Shown: positions 1 to 7,606 of the stretch, in pieces
Numbering within the stretch: position 1 is the first letter of the stretch
How the letters are laid out: each line of letters begins with the position of its first letter
DNA from: a virus
Reading direction: 5' to 3' (one strand)
DNA: 37,946 nt
Virus record (IMG/VR): IMGVR_UViG_3300010883_000129
Coordinates: 1 to 37,946 of that record
Translations under genes and position numbers: made by a program
Notes under the pieces: generated by a model
What the model was told of the DNA's origin: nothing
The model's database searches: none
Seen by the model: only the letters and a program-made list of their open reading frames with translations

Positions 1-93
1 CATCGCTTTATTATTCTTATCAAAAGTATAATAGACAATAGGATGATCATTAGAACATGAGAATGTTTCGGTATTAATTATTTTAGGTTCCAT
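1..93 (-). CDS. CHCC-type zinc-finger domain protein, 5' part only
   Basis: The first 31 codons of a leftward gene cut by the window edge. The visible part has a Cys followed by an Asp-His-Pro and a Val-Tyr-Tyr-Thr-Phe-Asp stretch. This is the opening of small CHCC zinc-finger proteins related to the 13-kDa subunit of NADH:ubiquinone oxidoreductase; the expected CPYCG half would lie outside the window. ATG at 93 is chosen because AAGAAAGA lies just upstream and an earlier ATG at 107 hits a stop after five codons. It follows nrdA by 23 bases and is probably in the same transcript. Its function in phages is unknown to me. Confidence 0.6.
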   Translation of the reverse strand, partial: MEPKIINTETFSCSNDHPIVYYTFDKNNKAM

Positions 94-116
94 TTCTATC
101 TTTCTTGTTCCATCTT

Positions 117-1865
117 TTATGCCTCGCACATTATACATTCTTCTTCGCTATCAGCACGAACTTGTCTCTCTACTTTTACAGATATATTTTCTGCTCGTCT
201 AATAGCTTCACTTCTTAAATAATATAAAGTTTTTAATCCTTTTGTCCACGCACGTTTATGTACGTTGTTTAATCTTCTTACATCCACATCTGGTGGAAAG
301 AATAAGTTTAATGATTGCGCTTGACAAATATATTTTTGACGTTCGCCAGCCAAGTCAACCAACCACGCTTGATCAATTTCAATTGCGGTTTTAAATACAT
401 TTTTTTCGTGCGCATTGAAGAAGTCCAGATGTTGAACACTCCCCCCGTTAGTAATAATAGTTTGCCAAACATCTTTAGTATTCCTTTCTTTTTTTTCTAG
501 TAGTTTTTTTAAGTACTTGTTCTGAATTAAAAAAGTACCGCTTAATGTTTTTTGTGAAAATGCATTAGCACGTAAAGGCTCAATGCTTGGTGAAGTGTTT
601 CCACATATAACTGAACTACTTGCATTTGGTGCAATAGCAATCATGTGTGCAAATCTTTTACCTGAGCCTTTCATGTCTGGAGCTTCTCCACGTTCCTTAC
701 CTAATAGTAAATTAACTTCGTCAGCTTTCTTTTTAATGTGTTTAAATATTTTAAGGTTAGGCCCCATTGACATGGGACTTTGTAAAGCTATGTCGTTTTT
801 TTGTAAATAGGAATGAAAACCCATTGTCCCAAGACCAATAGATCTTTCTGACTCTGCGCTTTTGATTGCTCTCCACATGCTAGAGGGGGCACTCTTTATA
901 AATGTACTCAAGGTATTATCTAACATACGAATAATATCTTCTAAAAACATTTCATCTTGTGACCACTCGTCAAAGTATTCTAAATTTAAACTAGATAAAC
1001 AACACACAGCTGTTCTGTCTTCTGCTGTAGGTAATGTTATTTCACTGCATAAATTAGAATGGTTTACTCTCAATCCTTTTTGTTTTAATTCTTTAGGCAA
1101 ATGTTTGTTGACTGTATCAATAAACATAAGATAAGGCTCACCAGTTTGCATGCGTGTTTCAATCATTTTTATCCACAGAGTTCTGGCTTTAACGGTTCTA
1201 ACTATATTTTTACTGTTTGGATCAATTAAATCCCAATCTAAATCTTCTGTTACAGCTTTCATGAATTTATCTGATATGTTAACACCATGATGCATATTTA
1301 AATTTTTTCTATTTATGTCACCTCCTGTGGGTTTTCTCATATCAATAAACTCTACAATTTCTGGATGGGACATGTCCATATAACTAGCGTAAGAACCACG
1401 TCTTGTTGAACCTTGATTAAAAGCAAGCATTTGAGAGTCCACTACGTGCATAAAAGGAATTACCCCTGTCGTCTTATTACCTGTGCTAGTTGACTGCCCC
1501 TGTGAGCGAATATGACCCCAATAACCACCTATTCCGCCCCCCATACTAGATAACCAGATGTTCTCGTTGTAGTGATCAGCGAGTCCTTCACGACTATCGG
1601 GAACGTAATTTAAGAAACAAGATATAGGAAGACCTCTTGAAGTACCTCCATTTGATAAGAGTGGTGATGCAAACATAAACCACAGATTAGATACATATTT
1701 ATACAAGCGTTCTGCGTGTGCTTTATTGTCAGCAAATGCCATACAAGCCCTAGCAAAAGATTCCTGTGGGCTTAATTCTTCTGGTAACATATATCTGTCT
1801 CGTAAGATATCCACAGCATTTTGAGGCAGCAGATCGTCTTTAGTCATATCAATTTCTAATTTCAT
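117..1865 (-). CDS. nrdA: Class I ribonucleoside-diphosphate reductase, alpha subunit
   Basis: Reduces ribonucleotides to deoxyribonucleotides in the cytoplasm, feeding phage DNA synthesis. The 582-residue protein shows the active-site set: Cys83 (GLPISCF), Asn271-x-Cys273-x-Glu275, the partner Cys at 288/289, the radical-transfer Tyr pair 548-549 (LYYL), and a C-terminal CxxC (577-580) that passes electrons from thioredoxin or glutaredoxin. It is shorter than E. coli NrdA (761 residues) and begins directly in the catalytic region, so there is no N-terminal ATP-cone and dATP feedback control is probably absent. No nrdB is in the window; a radical-generating partner must lie beyond the left edge or come from the host. 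It has its own promoter and an AAAGGAAAA ribosome site. Confidence 0.95.
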   Translation of the reverse strand: MKLEIDMTKDDLLPQNAVDILRDRYMLPEELSPQESFARACMAFADNKAHAERLYKYVSNLWFMFASPLLSNGGTSRGLPISCFLNYVPDSREGLADHYNENIWLSSMGGGIGGYWGHIRSQGQSTSTGNKTTGVIPFMHVVDSQMLAFNQGSTRRGSYASYMDMSHPEIVEFIDMRKPTGGDINRKNLNMHHGVNISDKFMKAVTEDLDWDLIDPNSKNIVRTVKARTLWIKMIETRMQTGEPYLMFIDTVNKHLPKELKQKGLRVNHSNLCSEITLPTAEDRTAVCCLSSLNLEYFDEWSQDEMFLEDIIRMLDNTLSTFIKSAPSSMWRAIKSAESERSIGLGTMGFHSYLQKNDIALQSPMSMGPNLKIFKHIKKKADEVNLLLGKERGEAPDMKGSGKRFAHMIAIAPNASSSVICGNTSPSIEPLRANAFSQKTLSGTFLIQNKYLKKLLEKKERNTKDVWQTIITNGGSVQHLDFFNAHEKNVFKTAIEIDQAWLVDLAGERQKYICQAQSLNLFFPPDVDVRRLNNVHKRAWTKGLKTLYYLRSEAIRRAENISVKVERQVRADSEEECIMCEA

Positions 1866-1897
1866 AATTTTCCTTTAATTTCACACGCAAAGTACGC

Positions 1898-1926
1898 AGT
1901 ATACCATTTTTCATTTCAACAATCAA
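1898..1926 (-). promoter_or_regulatory. Leftward sigma70-like promoter for nrdA
   Basis: On the minus strand, TTGATT (-35, 1921-1926) is followed after 17 bases by TATACT (-10, 1898-1903), preceded by TG plus one base (extended -10). It fills the gap between the stop of the helicase-like gene and nrdA, placing a start site about 25 bases before the nrdA ATG. Confidence 0.6.
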
Positions 1927-3182
1927 TTACTTTTCACAAGGAAAGATTAAATTCCCATCAACCTTGATGTAACCAGCATCTTCCATTGCTCTTATGGTTT
2001 GTTCTAACTCCCCGGGATTTGGAATCTTTCTTAATAACTCTCGTTTAAATGCTCGTAGGTTAAGGTGAGTTTTCTTGCCTGCAAGTGTGGCATCTAGCCA
2101 CACCCTCATATCGTGGGCGATACGTCCTGTTCTTGCCATACCAAAACCTTCTAAAGCTTTGGGCATGTGCTGTTCCATCTCAAACATAATCTCTTTGGTT
2201 AATTCCCAATCCTCTAACATGATCTCACGAGAAGATCGTCTTGAAGCTGATATTGATATTGCTATTTTTAAGAAGTGAGATACACGTCTTTGGCAATACT
2301 CCGATAGGTGAGGATCTATTGGTTTTGGTTTTAAGTTATGAAAAATATCTTCATTAGCTTTATCAAATGCATCCTTATGAAAAGTCATAGGCCCATACAT
2401 TTTAGCAATGTGGCTTAAGTCATTACGTAGATTGTTGAGCATACTATCACTAATTACTTTTTGATTTAAGTCTTGTGGTATTTCTTCACCTTCATAGAAA
2501 ATAGGTATTATTCTAGCTAACAATCCTTGTGATCGTGCATCTTCTGGTAAGTTTTCTACAAACTGTTCTGGTGTAGCACAAGCTATCCAATTCAAACAAG
2601 GCCCTTCGATAAGATATTCACCAGACGTTTTTGTCTTGTGGCTGTACTGATCTTTAGCATCCCACATGTCTGTTAAAAACATTTGCAAGTATCTTTCATT
2701 ACGACCCATGAATGTACCAAACTCAGATGTGACAAGAGTAAGTGATGAATCATAGAACTCTGGGTTTTCTTCTGTACATAATCTTAAATCCATACGAGTA
2801 ATCTTAGTCATATCGACCGCAAGTTTCTCTGGTGTAATTCTATCTTGTATAGAATACAAAGGATGATTACGTAATCCATATGCGTCTAAGCCAGAATTAA
2901 AATTATGATCGTCTTCTGTAGCACCTACAGGTGATGTGAGTCTACTAAATACTTTTGAGAAAGGTATTATTAAACTTACTGATTTGTTACGTCCAGGCCG
3001 TGCTATTAATATTACAAATAGGTTGGAACCAATGTTGTAATTAGGCATAGGAAACCAGACTTTTCTACCCAATGCACCTGCGATAGAAGAAATAGCTGTC
3101 CATTGTGCAAATGGTTTTGGTATTGACTATACTTAACTGCATCAACACAAGCCTTTATGTAGTCTGGGTAGTTCCTTGCCAT
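1927..3182 (-). CDS. DUF3987-type helicase/ATPase-like replication protein, interrupted by a frameshift
   Basis: A probable replicative ATPase of the DUF3987 type, judged from layout and weak motifs. The long frame (1927 up to about 3122) contains a degenerate P-loop (ARPGRNKS, Asn in place of the last Gly) after an LGRKVWF...NLFVIL segment, and ends in a winged-helix-like tail. The expected N-terminal part (MARNYPDYIKAC...) is in another frame starting at 3182. In the long frame, codons for PKPFAQWTAISSIAGALGRK lie upstream of the first usable start (a TTG at 3072), so the two pieces appear to be one protein broken by a one-base loss near 3119-3127. A genuine mutation, an assembly error or -1 frameshifting could explain it. 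The start at 3182 has GGAAGGA upstream and overlaps the polymerase gene by 28 bases. Confidence 0.6.
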
Positions 3183-4699
3183 GTTTTCATATCCTTCCAT
3201 GTATCACCAATCTCAACTGAAGATGGTATAATCATTTCACGTCCATCGACCTCCAATGGATTGTGCATTCTTTCCAATACTTTAGGCATTAATTCATCCA
3301 ATTTACCAACAGGGCACTGCCCTAATATAGCATCATGAACTTGACCAAGAACTTCAACGCCTTCACTAGCTAATTCATTCCATACTCTATACAAACCAAG
3401 ATTTAATAAATCCCCTATCGTGGATTGTGGTACATATGCAATAGCTTGTCTGAGTGTAGAGTTGTCGGCTAGCCTATCCCAAAATTGCCTACGTCTCCCA
3501 AATGGTGTAGTCAAACAACCTTTTTCATTTAATTCTAATCGTATAGTTCTATGCCAATCTCGGATGCCTGGAAATGCTCCTTTTATTTTTAGCATTCCAC
3601 CAGACAATTTTTCTGCATGATCTATAAGTTCTCTGAAGCCCCCCTTGTTATCTTGTTTGTGCCAACGTTCTAAAGATTCTAATTGTATCAGACCTCCAAA
3701 ATAAAGCAACTGAAATCGTGTAGCTTGTGATACTTTTATTTTAATTTGACGTGCCAAAGAGTGTGCTGTAACACCATAGTTTGTACCATGTCCTGCACGC
3801 TTACATATGTCACGATAACTATGATGCAAGTAGTAGGGTCTATCAGCTAGTGCTCTATCTTGTTTAGGATCCCCAGACCACCCCATGTTGGGCCAGATCA
3901 TCCTAACAACTTCAGTATGCAAGTCCGTACTTTCACAAACATCTATATAGTTTTGATCGCCAGCTAAATATGCAACCGCTCTAGATTCTGCTTGTTCTAA
4001 ATCCGCATAGAACATTTTCTGTCCTGTGTCTGGAATAAATATAGCACGTAAATCTTTTGTAACATTTTGTAAGTTGGTACCTGTTCGCCACGGACTTTCT
4101 GATGAAGACCAACGACCTGTCTCTGTACCAGCTACATTGTAAGAGCAACGGATACGACCATCTGTATCTCTTGTAGATGCTAGTACGGATAAGTGTTTAT
4201 CTATATCACGTAGTGCTAGTATAGTGTAACAGAATGGTTTGGCTCTAGGATATGTTTCAGACAATTGTTCCAACGCCGCTCTATCTGTAGATATCTTTTG
4301 TTTACCTGCTTTGTAAGATACAACTGGTGGTAGATTCAATTCTTCGTATAATAATTTTTTGAGTTGCACAGGACTGTTATGATTTAAATCTTTGCCCCAC
4401 ACAGCATTTGCAAATAGATGTAACATACGTTCTAATTTTAATCTATTTTTTCTAAGCGGTTCTTTTATACTTCTTACTTTATCTTCATCAACTCTAAGCC
4501 CACGCAACATCATACTCATGGCAGGTTTTAAACTGTCCAATTCAAATTGATAAGTCGATATAGTATCATTGTCTAATTCTTCATATATCTTTGTCCATAT
4601 CTCATGAGTAAGTGTGCAGTCTAAGGCACAGTAAACCCAATTCATTTGGTTCTTTGATAATTCGTGTTTACCTAACTCTGTGTTTTTTATTATTCGCAT
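3155..4699 (-). CDS. polA: Family A DNA polymerase, polymerase part (with Exo III motif)
   Basis: Replicative DNA polymerase of the Pol I fold, 514 residues. The start carries only the end of a 3'-5' exonuclease domain: the Exo III motif Tyr23-x3-Asp27. Polymerase motif A is YADLEQAESR (Asp233), the O-helix motif B runs from Arg296 and Lys300 to Tyr308-Gly309, and motif C is QVHDAI (His455-Asp456). By alignment of motif B with E. coli Pol I, position 762 (Phe there, Tyr in T7, Leu in many marine phages) is His304. Motif C has Ala where Pol I has Glu883. Exo I and Exo II are in the separate gene at 5227-6303. The ATG at 4699 overlaps the upstream small gene by 10 bases and has AGGTGA before it. 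Confidence 0.93.
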   Translation of the reverse strand: MRIIKNTELGKHELSKNQMNWVYCALDCTLTHEIWTKIYEELDNDTISTYQFELDSLKPAMSMMLRGLRVDEDKVRSIKEPLRKNRLKLERMLHLFANAVWGKDLNHNSPVQLKKLLYEELNLPPVVSYKAGKQKISTDRAALEQLSETYPRAKPFCYTILALRDIDKHLSVLASTRDTDGRIRCSYNVAGTETGRWSSSESPWRTGTNLQNVTKDLRAIFIPDTGQKMFYADLEQAESRAVAYLAGDQNYIDVCESTDLHTEVVRMIWPNMGWSGDPKQDRALADRPYYLHHSYRDICKRAGHGTNYGVTAHSLARQIKIKVSQATRFQLLYFGGLIQLESLERWHKQDNKGGFRELIDHAEKLSGGMLKIKGAFPGIRDWHRTIRLELNEKGCLTTPFGRRRQFWDRLADNSTLRQAIAYVPQSTIGDLLNLGLYRVWNELASEGVEVLGQVHDAILGQCPVGKLDELMPKVLERMHNPLEVDGREMIIPSSVEIGDTWKDMKTWQGTTQTT

Positions 4700-4956
4700 A
4701 GTTCACCTGCAATGGCTGAGTAACCCACCATATCAATGTAGGTATCTTTAGTAGGATGTCCAGATTTAGTTCTAGCAACTTTTAAAAGTAGCATCAATAC
4801 GGCAACATCATGTGCAGATATATCGTAACGTAAGTAAGCAGACCATAGATTAGCAATATTTTCATGATTAATTTTTTTATTTCCGTATTCTTTTTCTCTC
4901 TCGCCACTCAACAGCTTTTTTGCTTTCTCTAAATTTTCGTTTATAGTCACTACCAT
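4690..4956 (-). CDS. DUF6378-like small protein
   Basis: An 88-residue protein resembling the phage family DUF6378, recognised by an early Gly-x-Arg-Glu-Lys-x-Tyr-Gly segment, a LWSAYL stretch, and a second half rich in DVAVLMLLLKVAR and DTYIDMVGY motifs. The function is unknown. It sits between the two halves of the split polymerase and overlaps the gene before it by 80 bases in another frame. The start at 4956 places the conserved EKAKKLL segment at residue 9, where the family normally begins. Confidence 0.7.
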   Translation of the reverse strand: MVVTINENLEKAKKLLSGEREKEYGNKKINHENIANLWSAYLRYDISAHDVAVLMLLLKVARTKSGHPTKDTYIDMVGYSAIAGELCE

Positions 4957-5227
4957 ATACCTTCTCCATTAAATTGTTAATTTCTCTTCTAGTTCTTTTT
5001 GCATCTAAATCAGATAGATCACATATCAATTCAAAATCTTCTTTGTCGTTCTCGTACCATTGCCAAGAATATATATGTGCCTTCTTATCTTCTTTACCAT
5101 TACCTTCATACAACAAATCTTGAAGCAATTGATCAAGCACACCTCTCCACAACCTAACATAAGATTCGGATTCGATATCCCATGCACCATCGATGGATTT
5201 AACAGAGAAAAAATTGGGTCGTTTCAC
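4877..5227 (-). CDS. Hypothetical protein between polymerase halves
   Basis: A 116-residue protein of unknown function. It is rich in charged and aromatic residues; the middle has a DFELICDLSDLDAKRTRREI stretch and the C-terminus is strongly basic. It starts with GTG at 5227, overlapping the stop of the upstream UDG/exonuclease gene as TAGTG, which suggests coupled translation. Its last 80 bases overlap the DUF6378-like gene. No nuclease, intein or homing-endonuclease motif is visible that would explain why it lies inside the polymerase locus. Confidence 0.65.
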   Translation of the reverse strand: MKRPNFFSVKSIDGAWDIESESYVRLWRGVLDQLLQDLLYEGNGKEDKKAHIYSWQWYENDKEDFELICDLSDLDAKRTRREINNLMEKVYGSDYKRKFRESKKAVEWRERKRIRK

Positions 5228-6303
5228 TATTCATCGGCTTTTGTGCTATCAGAAAACTTGGCTAAAGTTTTCCATGCACCCTCATTAGTGTATGTGGAGC
5301 CGAGAAATCCAAGACCTTTTTCTAGTTCTGGTTGTAATGAATGTTGTGCATGCATAGTGTCGTGGATTACTCCTTTAACTTCTATGTCTTGCATATACTT
5401 CAACCATGACACATCATACGTTTGATTTTGTGCAACTTTAACTGTAGTCTCGTCTTCTAATAATCTCTTAACCCATGCCCAAGCTTTCTTACGATCTGGT
5501 TCTGACCAATAGTTATATGTAAATGGTACGACTATTGCGTGGTTTAAGGAGGGGGCAAACCCAATACAAGTTATCTGCCCGCCTGCTGTTTCAATATCAA
5601 ATGCTAAAGGCTTGGTGTCACCCAAATCTTTTATGTGTTTACTCTCGAATGTATACAAGTCTTCTAGACTTGGTTCTATCCATAGTTCTCGTTCTTCATA
5701 ATTTATTTTTTGTGTTCTTGATTCTCGTTTTGCTTTTTTGTAATCTGAATAAAGATGATATCTAAATCCATAATTTTTAAAGACGGCTGACGGACTGTAA
5801 GAAGGTATAATTTTGTAATTTCTGTTAAGAGAATCCGTAGAAGATTCAATAACAGCACCCCGATAAACACCAATCTTATCAAAGCCCGTCAATGCCCACA
5901 ATGAAAGACTACCCATAGCAATAATAACATTGGGTTGAGCTTCATTGATTTCATTATACAAACGTTCTAAGTCTTGACCCATCTCCTGTTTGAGATATCC
6001 ATAGGTGGTAATCGGATAAGGCGTTCTCCACTCAGATTCTTTGCATAAAGCTTTGTACTCACTTCTTTTATGGAAGAAGTTTTGTAAGTTGTCCTGTGCA
6101 GGTTTTAATTGAAAGGCGTGGGTGAGCATGCATTTGTCGATGTCAATACCAACTTGTGTACAGATTCTGCTTATAATAAAATCACCTGCAAGTATTTTAT
6201 TTAAACGTACTTCATCATTTGAAGGGTGATCCATAACAATGCAGATCTGTGGTTTATCTACAAGTTGTGATGCAACTCTTCTGTGCACAGCATACTCACC
6301 CAT
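5227..6303 (-). CDS. Uracil-DNA glycosylase-like domain fused to the Exo I/II part of a 3'-5' exonuclease
   Basis: A 358-residue two-part protein. Residues 18-180 resemble the family 4/5 uracil-DNA glycosylase fold: IVMDHPSNDE in place of the usual GEAPG motif, the NVIIAMGSLSLWALTG helix, an RG at 148-149 and SYSPSAVF near 168-175 where the family has an HPS-type motif. The altered motifs make glycosylase activity uncertain. Residues 232-345 are the front of a DnaQ-like proofreading domain: Exo I Asp236-x-Glu238 (FDIET) and Exo II Asn293...Asp297 (NQTYD). The protein then stops soon after GLGFLGSTYTNEGAWK, and the matching Exo III is in the polymerase gene at 3155-4699. The two products probably assemble into one proofreading polymerase. 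Confidence 0.82.
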   Translation of the reverse strand: MGEYAVHRRVASQLVDKPQICIVMDHPSNDEVRLNKILAGDFIISRICTQVGIDIDKCMLTHAFQLKPAQDNLQNFFHKRSEYKALCKESEWRTPYPITTYGYLKQEMGQDLERLYNEINEAQPNVIIAMGSLSLWALTGFDKIGVYRGAVIESSTDSLNRNYKIIPSYSPSAVFKNYGFRYHLYSDYKKAKRESRTQKINYEERELWIEPSLEDLYTFESKHIKDLGDTKPLAFDIETAGGQITCIGFAPSLNHAIVVPFTYNYWSEPDRKKAWAWVKRLLEDETTVKVAQNQTYDVSWLKYMQDIEVKGVIHDTMHAQHSLQPELEKGLGFLGSTYTNEGAWKTLAKFSDSTKADE

Positions 6304-6307
6304 ATAA

Positions 6308-6745
6308 TTACGCCCCTTTCAATATACGACTGACCGAAGCCTGTAGTATATCTTTATTTCTACCAACCATTTCGTGTTTAACAACACCGCTAAATGTTTG
6401 ACCAATGGATTGCTCCAACGCTTCGCCAAAGCCAATCTTTGCCATGCCCATAGCTTTGAACAAAAAAGATTTCAATGATATAACAGGATTACCCTGCTTC
6501 AAAGCGTTTTTAGTAGCCCAGAACTCCAGTCTGGTTGGTTCACAGTTTTCTAAATCTGCGTCTGATACATCAGATTCGAGAACCGCTTGAGCCTTGACGT
6601 TGATACGTACAATCTCATTTTGTTTTTCACCCACTTTATCCGAACGATAACTAGTGATAACGAAGTCGTAACTACCCTCTGGTAGCACCTGCGTTTCTGG
6701 TATATCGTCTGGATGCATGGTTAAAAAGTTTTGTATATCTGTCAT
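6308..6745 (-). CDS. DUF669-like single-strand DNA binding protein candidate
   Basis: A 145-residue acidic-to-neutral protein with an LPEGSYDFVI segment early on, as seen in DUF669-type phage proteins that follow a RecA-like ATPase. These are thought to bind single-stranded DNA, by context rather than by proven chemistry in most cases. Its ATG overlaps the stop of the ATPase gene (TAATG), supporting a working pair in recombination or replication. No catalytic motif is seen. Confidence 0.6.
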   Translation of the reverse strand: MTDIQNFLTMHPDDIPETQVLPEGSYDFVITSYRSDKVGEKQNEIVRINVKAQAVLESDVSDADLENCEPTRLEFWATKNALKQGNPVISLKSFLFKAMGMAKIGFGEALEQSIGQTFSGVVKHEMVGRNKDILQASVSRILKGA

Positions 6746-7554
6746 TATTTACCTCCTGTGTTTAAGTTAATGACATTGTCTTTCGACAATTTTTTACGAG
6801 CGTTAGTTTGGATAGCATCAAACAACTTAGCCAAATCCAAAGGAACGTTTGCTTCAAGCAAAGCTGTTACTTTTAGATCCATTCTATGATCTGATGCTGT
6901 TCTCAAGGTACGCTCTGTTCCCTTGCTAGAAGTTCTAGTATCTATTCTGCACACGCAGTTAAAGTACCTACCCAATTTAGTAGATAGTTTAGACCCGACA
7001 CTAGTTGGGTATGCTTTAGAAACTCCTGTGTCTCCTTCCATGTATTGCATATGTGTAGTCACTACAACATTGCACGGCACTTCTGAACCCGTTAGATACT
7101 GAATAATATTCTGAACATCTCGTGCGGCTGTGCCCCACTCGGGTTGAGTTGGTTGGTCGGTTGGTTTCTTATTGTTAAAAGAAAGTGCCCCCCTTAAAGC
7201 CGCCTCACCCATCAATGTTAAGCTATCAATAACTAGAACATCTTTAGATGTCCATTTGCTAACAGGCCCCAAATCTTCGTCACCATCTTTCCAATTACTA
7301 ATTAAGGTTGCACTCTTACGAAATGCATCTGCTTTAGTTATAGGATCTTTGAGTGTTATGAAACTTACCCTATCTACTGCGTCTTCATTTAAAAACTCTG
7401 GTAGAATAGCCAACCCATCATCGAAGTCTAGTATGCGTAGGTTGTAACCTGCATTAGCTAATGTTGCTAACGTTGCAGTTTTACCAGAGCCACTATCTCC
7501 AACGAGAAGTAATTTAGTCACATCGGTTGATGTGTGATTTCTTATACTTGCCAT
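6745..7554 (-). CDS. Sak4-like RecA-fold ATPase, phage recombinase
   Basis: A 269-residue P-loop ATPase with Walker A GDSGSGKT (residues 19-26) and Walker B VLVID (106-110), followed by a THMQY segment. This layout matches the AAA_24/Sak4 group of phage single-strand annealing and recombination ATPases. It lies directly before a DUF669-like protein and after a RecB/Cas4-like nuclease, the usual trio for phage recombination. It has its own promoter at 7576-7603 whose -35 lies inside a palindrome, and an AGGAG ribosome site before the ATG. Confidence 0.85.
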   Translation of the reverse strand: MASIRNHTSTDVTKLLLVGDSGSGKTATLATLANAGYNLRILDFDDGLAILPEFLNEDAVDRVSFITLKDPITKADAFRKSATLISNWKDGDEDLGPVSKWTSKDVLVIDSLTLMGEAALRGALSFNNKKPTDQPTQPEWGTAARDVQNIIQYLTGSEVPCNVVVTTHMQYMEGDTGVSKAYPTSVGSKLSTKLGRYFNCVCRIDTRTSSKGTERTLRTASDHRMDLKVTALLEANVPLDLAKLFDAIQTNARKKLSKDNVINLNTGGK

Positions 7555-7575
7555 ATTTATCTCCTGTATTTTTTA

Positions 7576-7603
7576 ATAATAACACATTGACAAATTTTGT
7601 CAA
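7576..7603 (-). promoter_or_regulatory. Leftward promoter with overlapping operator-like palindrome
   Basis: On the minus strand a consensus TTGACA (7598-7603) is followed after 16 bases by TATTAT (7576-7581), with TG one base before it (extended -10). The -35 is one arm of a perfect 17-base palindrome, TTGACAAATTTTGTCAA (7587-7603; 8-base arms around one base). A dimeric repressor or activator bound here would control the ATPase operon. Confidence 0.65.
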
Positions 7604-7606
7604 CAA

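Noticed and set aside
4690-5227. Intein, intron or homing endonuclease as the cause of the polymerase split
   Set aside because: Neither inserted gene shows LAGLIDADG, GIY-YIG or HNH motifs, and the broken ends have their own stops and starts rather than splice-type borders.
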